A DNA stretch of 8,278 nucleotides from Clostridia bacterium (lineage in GTDB: Bacteria > Bacillota_A > Clostridia > Christensenellales > Borkfalkiaceae): positions 1 to 8,278 of the forward strand of contig JAFVQP010000133.1 of NCBI GenBank assembly GCA_017504735.1, in the 5' to 3' direction. The stretch's first letter is position 1; the number at the start of each line of letters is the position of its first letter. The translations under genes and the position numbers were made by a program. The notes under the pieces were generated by a model. The model did not search any database, was not told the origin of the DNA, and was given only the letters and a program-made list of their open reading frames with translations. Below, one piece after another: positions 1-5,630 of this stretch.

Positions 1-13
1 ATTTTCTGGTATC

Positions 14-42
14 ATTATAACAAAACAATTTTGTTATTTCAA
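14..42 (-). promoter_or_regulatory. Sigma-A-type promoter facing a gene beyond the left edge
   Basis: Read on the minus strand, a -35 box TTGAAA (positions 42-37, five of six consensus bases) is followed after exactly 17 bases by a perfect -10 box TATAAT (19-14). Transcription would start near position 7 and run leftward out of the window, so the controlled gene cannot be seen. The promoter lies 50 bases past the stop codon of the Clp gene. I see no GC-rich terminator hairpin between that stop and the promoter. Confidence 0.75.
17..37. promoter_or_regulatory. Perfect inverted repeat filling the promoter spacer (operator candidate)
   Basis: ATAACAAAA at 17-25 and TTTTGTTAT at 29-37 are exact reverse complements separated by CAA. 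The repeat fills the 17-base spacer and overlaps the ends of both the -10 and -35 boxes. A dimeric repressor bound here would block RNA polymerase, so an operator for a regulator such as a MarR- or TetR-type dimer is the natural reading; the actual family is not identifiable. It lacks a following T-run and has no G/C pairs except one per arm, so it is a poor terminator. Confidence 0.55.
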
Positions 43-91
43 TACCGAATTTTCAAAAGGTGTTATTTTCTCAACATTTTCGGCGTTTTTC

Positions 92-2164
92 TTATTTTGC
101 CACTTTATAAGTCAGGTCAAAACCTTCAAAATCAACGTTGATTTTATCTCCATCTCCAAGAGCGCCCGTAAGCACCATTTCGCTGAGTTTGTCCTCAACA
201 AGGCGTTGGATTGCTCTGCGGAGAGGTCTTGCACCATATTCTTCACTGAAACCTTGAGATACAATGTAGGTTTTGGCTCTGTCTGTGAGATTGAGGGTAA
301 TATCCTTTTCTTCAAGGCGTTTTTTGAGCCCTGCAAACATAAGGTCTGCTATGACTTCAATGTTTTCTTTTGAAAGTCTGCGGAAAATGATGATTTCATC
401 AATTCTATTGATGAGTTCGGGCTTCATTGCATCTTTCAATGCCTGCATTTGCTTTTCTTTCATCATTTCATAGTCATCGTTTGCCTTGCTTTCGCCACCG
501 CTAAATCCAAGGGGTGCTTTCATCTTTGAGATTTCATTTGCACCAATGTTTGATGTCATAATGATAACTGTGTTTTTGAAGGATACCACTCTGCCGTGAC
601 TGTCTGTAAGGCGACCATCTTCAAGGATTTGAAGAAGGATATTGAATACATCGGGGTGTGCCTTTTCAATTTCATCAAAGAGTATGACTGAATAGGGCTT
701 TCTTCTAACTTTTTCTGTCAGTTGACCGCCTTCTTCAAAACCAACGTAGCCGGGGGCTGAGCCAATGAGTCTGGATACGTTGTGTTTTTCCATATACTCA
801 CTCATATCCACTCTTATCATCAAGTTTTCATCACCAAACATTGCTTCGGCAAGTGCCTTTGTAAGTTCGGTTTTGCCTACGCCTGTAGGTCCAAGGAAAA
901 TAAATGAGCCAATGGGGCGTTTGGGGTCTTTGAGCCCTGCTCTTGCACGTTTGATTGCTTTTGCAACGGCGTTGACTGCTTCATCTTGACCAATTACTCT
1001 CTTTGAGAGTACATCTTCAAGGCGAGCAAGTTTTTCGCTTTCACCTTCAGTGATGCGCTTCACAGGTATGCCAGTCCAACCTGACACTATTTCTGCAATT
1101 TCATCTTCTCCTATTGAGAGTTTGATGTCCTTGCATTTTTCCTTCCACTCAATTTCTGCCTTTTCCTTTTCTTCAATGAGTGCATCTCTTTCTGCCTTCA
1201 ATTTGTCTGCCTTTTGATATTGCTCACGGCGAGATGCTTCACTCTTGTCAAGTTCAACTTGCTTGATTTTGTCTTCAAGAGCACGAATTTCGGGAGGTGT
1301 TGTATAGTGGATGATTTTCTTTCTTGATGCGGCTTCATCAATAAGGTCTATTGCCTTATCAGGCAAAAATCTGTCCGTGATATATCTATCCGACAAAATT
1401 GCCGCCGATGAAATGGCTTCATCAGTGATTTCAACCTTGTGGTGGTTTTGATATTTTTCACGGAGTCCTTGCAAAATCTCAATGGTGTCACTGACTGTGG
1501 GTTGCTCAACAAGGATAGGTTGGAATCTGCGTTCTAATGCGGCATCTTTTTCAAAATACTTGCGATATTCATCAATGGTGGTTGCACCGATTGTCTGCAA
1601 TTCGCCCCTTGCGAGCATAGGTTTCATAATGTTTGCCACATCAAGTCCGCCTTCTCCTGTTGCACCTGCTTTGAGAATTGTGTGGATTTCATCAATGAAC
1701 AATATGATGTTGCCCTTTTCTTGCACTGCACGAAGTGCATTTTTCAATCTTTCTTCAAAATCCCCACGATAACGAGTGCCTGCAACCATACTGGTGACAT
1801 CAAGGGAGAATATGATTTTGTCACGAAGGACATCAGGCACTTTGCCTTCAACTATTGCTTGTGCAAGTCCATCTACAATGGCAGATTTACCTACACCGGG
1901 CTCACCTATCAAAATGGGATTATTCTTTGTCCTACGGCACAAAATTTGGATTATTCTTTCAATCTCTTTGCCCCTGCCGATGACTGGATCAAGGCGACCT
2001 TCTTTTGCCTTTTCGTTGAGATTTGTGCCAAAACCATCAAGTTCTTCTCCAAGGGAGTTTTCCTTTTGGGGTTTTTGCTTGTCTGCCATATATCTTTTGC
2101 GCTCTCTCATCATAGTTTCATCACTGGGGATTTCTCTTGATGTGATGATGGTTTCAGTGGGCAC
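92..2164 (-). CDS. clpC: ClpC-type AAA+ unfoldase ATPase lacking its N-terminal domain
   Basis: This is the ATPase partner of the ClpP protease, a hexameric ring that unfolds and threads substrates in the cytoplasm. Numbering from the GTG at 2164, the first ATPase module has Walker A GEPGVGKS (87-94), pore loop AGTRYRGDFE (129-138), Walker B FIDE (156-159) and ERRFQP (211-216). A short UVR-like coiled middle region lies near 295-345. The second module has Walker A GPTGVGKT (425-432), pore loop GYVGFEEGG (472-480), Walker B LFDE (495-498) and sensor GARPLRR (644-650). LGF at 552-554 fits the ClpP-binding loop. Full ClpC proteins are about 810 residues and begin with a Clp_N domain of about 145 residues; here only the linker remains. 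No GTG or ATG start (2164, 2113, 2089) has a good ribosome binding site. The gene is thus 5'-truncated or joined to foreign DNA; ClpC identity is firm, expression doubtful. Confidence 0.93.
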   Translation of the reverse strand: MPTETIITSREIPSDETMMRERKRYMADKQKPQKENSLGEELDGFGTNLNEKAKEGRLDPVIGRGKEIERIIQILCRRTKNNPILIGEPGVGKSAIVDGLAQAIVEGKVPDVLRDKIIFSLDVTSMVAGTRYRGDFEERLKNALRAVQEKGNIILFIDEIHTILKAGATGEGGLDVANIMKPMLARGELQTIGATTIDEYRKYFEKDAALERRFQPILVEQPTVSDTIEILQGLREKYQNHHKVEITDEAISSAAILSDRYITDRFLPDKAIDLIDEAASRKKIIHYTTPPEIRALEDKIKQVELDKSEASRREQYQKADKLKAERDALIEEKEKAEIEWKEKCKDIKLSIGEDEIAEIVSGWTGIPVKRITEGESEKLARLEDVLSKRVIGQDEAVNAVAKAIKRARAGLKDPKRPIGSFIFLGPTGVGKTELTKALAEAMFGDENLMIRVDMSEYMEKHNVSRLIGSAPGYVGFEEGGQLTEKVRRKPYSVILFDEIEKAHPDVFNILLQILEDGRLTDSHGRVVSFKNTVIIMTSNIGANEISKMKAPLGFSGGESKANDDYEMMKEKQMQALKDAMKPELINRIDEIIIFRRLSKENIEVIADLMFAGLKKRLEEKDITLNLTDRAKTYIVSQGFSEEYGARPLRRAIQRLVEDKLSEMVLTGALGDGDKINVDFEGFDLTYKVAK

Positions 2165-3498
2165 ATTTCAGCGTCCGTCAAAGCGGAGATGTTGAATTGT
2201 ACGTCTGCAATGTCTTCGTCAGCCTTTACGTAAATCGTAAGGGGAACGCCTGCTTCTGCGGTGAAAATAAGGGCTTCTTTAGCAACGTTGTTTTCATAAT
2301 ACGTGCTGGTTGCATAATAGCTGATATAATTGTATTCGGCGTTATAAAGACCAAACATTACGCTTGTATTGTCGCAAGGTAACTTATATTCGCCAGCAGT
2401 ATCCGTCGTAAACGTAAGGGGGTTGTCGTAACCAGCCGTTACGTCAATCGTGTTGTTGCCAACCGTAATGTTTTGTTCAGAGATAGCTTCAATGGTATAA
2501 GCAACCGTTGCATATTCGAAGTTTGCAGGGGCTTCAACCATAACTTCGCAATAGATGGTTTGGTTGTCTTCCGTTGTTTCGAAAGCGAACTTGGTAAACA
2601 ATTCTTGGTTGATGGATACTTCGCGGTTGAAGGAAACAACGTATTTGCCTGCGGTGGGAATGGTTAATTTTACCATATTTTTTACATAAAAACCAAGCAA
2701 GTCTTCTTCGCCACCGTCCATGCTCAATTCGATGTCGTTAATCTTATAAATGTAAACCGCTACTTCGCCCGTAGGTGCGTCCATATCCATATAGTTGAAA
2801 TAAATAACGTCAAACGTATATTCTCCGCCTTCCGTTACTTCAAACGTGTATGTAACGTCGTATTCCCCTTCATCGTTGTTTTCACCGAAGTTTGCGTACG
2901 AGTTGTCGCTGAATACAACGTATTTGCCTGCCGAGGGAAGGTTTACCGTAACGTCCGTACGTACGCCATAGCCGTTGAGAGCCGTTACCATATGTACGTC
3001 GTCATAGCTGTAACCTTCAACTGCTACAAAGTTGCCTTCATCCACAATGGGTGCGTCGGAAGAAGAACTGTCTTCACTGGAAGTTGCGTCTTCACTAGAA
3101 GTTGTATCTTCACTGGAAACTGCTTCTTCGCTGGAAACTGCTTCTTCGCTAGAAACTGCTTCTTCACTGGAAACTGCTTCTTCGCTGGAAACTGCTTCTT
3201 CGCTGGAAACTGCTTCTTCGCTGGAAACTGCTTCTTCGCTAGAAACTGCTTCTTCGCTGGAAACTGCATCTTCACTGGAAACTGCTTCTTCGCTGGAAAC
3301 TGCATCTTCACTGGAAACTGCTTCTTCGCTGGATGCGTCCTCACTGCTTGCGTCCGTGCTTTCCACGCTGGACGTCTCACTACTTACATCGCTACTGCTA
3401 CTACTGCTGTCGTCACCGCCAGCACAGCCTACAAGGCCAAGGGATGCGGTGGTAACTAAGGCTGCGCAAAGCAACATAAGCTTCTTAAATTTTGCCAT
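2110..3498 (-). CDS. Surface lipoprotein with Ser/Glu repeat stalk and three beta-sandwich repeats
   Basis: The N-terminus is a lipoprotein signal peptide: basic MAKFKK, a hydrophobic core, and lipobox LVGC with the lipidated Cys at residue 25. The ATG is set by GGAGGT six bases upstream. Residues 30-149 form a highly acidic Ser/Glu/Asp stalk, mostly the six-residue unit SSEEAV, expected to hold the folded part away from the membrane. Residues about 155-441 hold three modules of 85-95 residues, each marked by an AGKY/AGEY strand (190, 283, 368), probably beta-sandwiches related in style to PPC or Ig-like domains. No catalytic motif is visible; binding or adhesion is a guess. The last 18 residues (445-462) are read out of frame from Clp DNA and are unlikely to be native. 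The protein is a paralogue in layout of the lipoprotein encoded just upstream, 89 bases away, and may be co-transcribed with it. Confidence 0.85.
   Translation of the reverse strand: MAKFKKLMLLCAALVTTASLGLVGCAGGDDSSSSSSDVSSETSSVESTDASSEDASSEEAVSSEDAVSSEEAVSSEDAVSSEEAVSSEEAVSSEEAVSSEEAVSSEEAVSSEEAVSSEEAVSSEEAVSSEDTTSSEDATSSEDSSSSDAPIVDEGNFVAVEGYSYDDVHMVTALNGYGVRTDVTVNLPSAGKYVVFSDNSYANFGENNDEGEYDVTYTFEVTEGGEYTFDVIYFNYMDMDAPTGEVAVYIYKINDIELSMDGGEEDLLGFYVKNMVKLTIPTAGKYVVSFNREVSINQELFTKFAFETTEDNQTIYCEVMVEAPANFEYATVAYTIEAISEQNITVGNNTIDVTAGYDNPLTFTTDTAGEYKLPCDNTSVMFGLYNAEYNYISYYATSTYYENNVAKEALIFTAEAGVPLTIYVKADEDIADVQFNISALTDAEMCPLKPSSHQEKSPVMKL
2155..2185. other. Probable junction between two unrelated DNA segments
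   Basis: Left of here the sequence encodes ClpC from its interdomain linker onward. Right of here, on the same strand but in another frame, it encodes the final beta repeat of a lipoprotein, which appears to finish its fold near residue 441. The lipoprotein frame then runs 18 codons (residues 445-462) through Clp DNA before stopping. The tetramer ACGT occurs about four times in 1-2160 but six times in the 300 bases after it. Thr codon ACG is rare in the Clp part (about 2 of nearly 40 by hand count) and common on the right. An assembly chimera or a genuine recombination breakpoint both explain this. Confidence 0.65.
3082..3333 (-). repeat. 18-bp tandem repeat array encoding SSE(E/D)AV
   Basis: Fourteen consecutive 18-bp units encode residues 56-139 of the lipoprotein: twelve SSEEAV or SSEDAV units, then SSEDTT and SSEDAT. 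The units near the middle are almost identical at DNA level (plus-strand unit gcttcttcgctggaaact, with ct(a/g)gaa and ttc(g/a)ct variants). Because 18 is a multiple of three and no frame of the unit contains a stop, copy-number change keeps the reading frame and only alters stalk length. The near-identity points to recent expansion by slippage or unequal recombination. Confidence 0.95.
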
Positions 3499-3504
3499 AA
3501 AAAT

Positions 3505-3510
3505 ACCTCC
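3505..3510 (-). promoter_or_regulatory. Ribosome binding site of the repeat-stalk lipoprotein
   Basis: GGAGGT on the minus strand, six bases before the ATG at 3498, gives near-perfect pairing to the 16S rRNA tail and fixes the start. The 89-base gap upstream (3499-3587) is very AT-rich. It holds an A/T-only 7-bp inverted repeat at 3537-3553, but I see neither a convincing terminator nor a properly spaced promoter, so read-through from the upstream gene is plausible. Confidence 0.85.
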
Positions 3511-3587
3511 AAATATTATTTTTTATTTTTGAACAAGATTTTTGAAAAAAATCCTAAAACCGAATTGAGAAAAAATGTAATCCGAGC

Positions 3588-5630
3588 TTATACCGTAGGT
3601 TCTACGGGCGTAAGCGTAATGGTGGTAGGGATAGAATCGATAGCACTTGTGGAGAAGACAAGGACGGTAAACGAAACGTTGCCGTCGTTATCTTTGGAAA
3701 CGACGTTGTGTTCGTCTGCGCCTGCCACAATGGTAAATTCTACGCCTGCCGTTTCGGAAGAAATGGAAAGGACGCTGTCTTCACCTACCGCCGCGTACGT
3801 GTATACGGCAAAGTAGATTTTTTCACCGGTAACGTCCAGGATTTCGTTTGTCGAAAGTGTAACGTTTTCTAAGGACGTCAACGTGTAGGGCGTCTTGTAC
3901 ACACCTTGCGCTTCAGAAATGGTAACGTCAAACGTGCCAATTCCCCCGTTTGCGCAAGAGAACGTAAACGTTTTGCCTGTGGCTTTGTCTACTTCAAACG
4001 TGACGGAGAACTTACCCGAATAGTTCTTCTTATCGATGGTAAGCCAAGCGTTGTCGTCGTTGCTGGTAATTGTGTAATAGCCCGACGCTTTGTTGTCTAA
4101 GCCGTGCCATTTAATCGAGTGATAAATATCCGTATATGCTTTATTGACGTTTACCGTATACGTGAAAGAGTTTACGGTTTCGCTAAATGCGTCTACGGGA
4201 ATTTCCACGGGATTGATATCAGAGCCTTCTTCCGCAGGTTGGTAGTACGAACAAGCCGATAACCAAAGGTTTTCATCCGCTACCACTTCGTCGTCGCCAA
4301 GGATAGGGTTGTGTACTTTTACGTAGTTATTAAGGAAATTAAACAGTTCTTGGTTGACAGGGAATAATCCATCTGCATTGCATACGTTCATATAACAAGC
4401 TTTGGTTGTGTCTCTTTCCGAACTTCCGCCGTCGTTATTGGTAATGAAGCTGATATAATCGTATACGATATAATCGCCCGTGGTTTCGTCCTTTTTGATG
4501 AATACGGTAAGCGCGTTACCGCTGTTTTGCGCTTCGGCAAACGAAACGTCCATCAAACGGGAGCCTGTTTCAATGCCAGCATAAATAACGTCGCCTTTCG
4601 TGAGGATATTGCCTTGGTCGTCACGCGTACAAAGACGATAGAATCCTTTTGCCGTAACTGTACCCGTTGCATTTGCACCGATAGGGGTGTTAAACGTCAT
4701 TTCATAATCCGCATCGTAGAAATAATCGCTGTCATAAGGTACGGGTGTAGGCATGCTGTGTTCAGGCTTTAATGCAACGCCTTTAATTTCAGTGGGCGTG
4801 ATAGTGGTGGATAACGTTTGCGGTTCGTAAAGCGGTTCGGCAACACGTACGAAACGTACTTGTACCGTTTGCGTACCGGATTTTGCTTTAATACCAAACG
4901 TTGCGCGCCAGTTCGAGCTTTGTGTTTCTTCTTGATAGTCGAACATCTTTTCGCCACAATTTACTAACGAATACAATTTACCGTCATCCAAGACGAGAGC
5001 CTCTTGTGCCGAGCCTTCGTTTAAGTATTGCGGGCTGGCATCGTAACGCGTGATAATGATGTTATCCGCGGGGGCTAACGTATACAGTGCGTATTGTCCG
5101 GGTTGCGAGATGGAAAACGAATAATACGTATACGCGCGTGCTTTTACGGTGAATTCGTAATAGCCTTCAACGCACTCAAAACGGTCGTATTCCAAACCGT
5201 TGCCGGAAACGGGGCTTTTATACGTTATGTTTGCATCTTCCGCAGGGGGGGCGATGTATTCCGCATTGGAAGAATCTTCCGAACTGATGGAAGAGCTATC
5301 TTCGCTGGGAACTTCTTCGCTGGAAATTTCGTCCGAGGTTTCTACAGAATTATCGGAAGAGGAATTTTCCGCGCTGATAGAAGAGCTATTTTCACTGGAA
5401 ATTTCTTCACTGGAAACATCGTCCGAGGTCTCTACAGAATTATCGGAAGAGGAATCTTCCACGCTGATAGAAGAGCTATCTTCGACGGATTCGATACTGC
5501 TGGTTTCTTCCGAAACGTCCGAAGAGGATACGCTGGAAGAGGAATCGTCGTTGTTGTCGCAAGCAACGAGAGAAAAGCTTGCGCATGTAGCCAAGGCTAA
5601 AATCAAAGCAAGTGTTTTTATACGTTTCAT
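3588..5630 (-). CDS. Large surface lipoprotein with acidic Ser stalk, PPC-like domain and shared helical module
   Basis: A lipoprotein signal peptide (MKRIK, hydrophobic core, lipobox LVAC, lipidated Cys24) leads into an acidic Ser-rich stalk at 25-124, built from a 30-residue repeat. Residues about 140-263 look like an all-beta PPC-like domain. Residues about 328-466 are a module also found twice in the upstream gene product: a YR...G...YAG beta segment, then a helical part with FPVNQEL (423-429) and WLSACSYY (456-463). The C-terminal part (about 480-680) is beta-rich and Thr-rich, probably two Ig-like or sandwich domains. Seven cysteines besides Cys24 are present, including C412 and C417, unusual for a Gram-positive surface protein. 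No enzyme motif is recognisable. The start ATG overlaps the upstream stop (ATGA), and AAGGAGG lies seven bases before it, so the two proteins should be made together. Confidence 0.88.
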   Translation of the reverse strand: MKRIKTLALILALATCASFSLVACDNNDDSSSSVSSSDVSEETSSIESVEDSSSISVEDSSSDNSVETSDDVSSEEISSENSSSISAENSSSDNSVETSDEISSEEVPSEDSSSISSEDSSNAEYIAPPAEDANITYKSPVSGNGLEYDRFECVEGYYEFTVKARAYTYYSFSISQPGQYALYTLAPADNIIITRYDASPQYLNEGSAQEALVLDDGKLYSLVNCGEKMFDYQEETQSSNWRATFGIKAKSGTQTVQVRFVRVAEPLYEPQTLSTTITPTEIKGVALKPEHSMPTPVPYDSDYFYDADYEMTFNTPIGANATGTVTAKGFYRLCTRDDQGNILTKGDVIYAGIETGSRLMDVSFAEAQNSGNALTVFIKKDETTGDYIVYDYISFITNNDGGSSERDTTKACYMNVCNADGLFPVNQELFNFLNNYVKVHNPILGDDEVVADENLWLSACSYYQPAEEGSDINPVEIPVDAFSETVNSFTYTVNVNKAYTDIYHSIKWHGLDNKASGYYTITSNDDNAWLTIDKKNYSGKFSVTFEVDKATGKTFTFSCANGGIGTFDVTISEAQGVYKTPYTLTSLENVTLSTNEILDVTGEKIYFAVYTYAAVGEDSVLSISSETAGVEFTIVAGADEHNVVSKDNDGNVSFTVLVFSTSAIDSIPTTITLTPVEPTV
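5268..5477 (-). repeat. 90-bp imperfect tandem repeat in lipoprotein stalk
   Basis: Residues 52-81 and 82-111 are two copies of a 30-residue unit beginning SSSIS and containing SSSDNSVETSD followed by SSEE. A partial third copy (SSSISSEDSS) covers residues 112-121. The copies differ by conservative changes such as V/A, D/N and I/V, and the DNA of the first two copies is also closely similar. This is a longer, older repeat than the 18-bp array in the neighbouring lipoprotein, but it builds the same type of acidic serine stalk. Confidence 0.85.

Noticed and set aside
17..37. Rex, PerR or CtsR binding site
   Set aside because: The half-sites do not fit TTGTTA-n6-TAACAA (Rex, opposite polarity), TTATAATnATTATAA (PerR) or the GGTCAAA direct repeat (CtsR).
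3082..3333. CRISPR-like array
   Set aside because: The units are directly contiguous with no spacers, are only 18 bp long, and are in frame inside a gene.
2992..3532. Long plus-strand frames rich in CFFAGN or SSLETA, and a second minus-strand frame rich in KKQFPA
   Set aside because: They are translations of the 18-bp repeat in other frames; they lack ribosome binding sites, and the lipoprotein frame has a clear signal peptide and start signal.
3537..3553. Inverted repeat GATTTTT / AAAAATC as a terminator between the two lipoprotein genes
   Set aside because: The arms are almost wholly A/T with a three-base loop and no clean T-run after it, as expected by chance in such AT-rich DNA.
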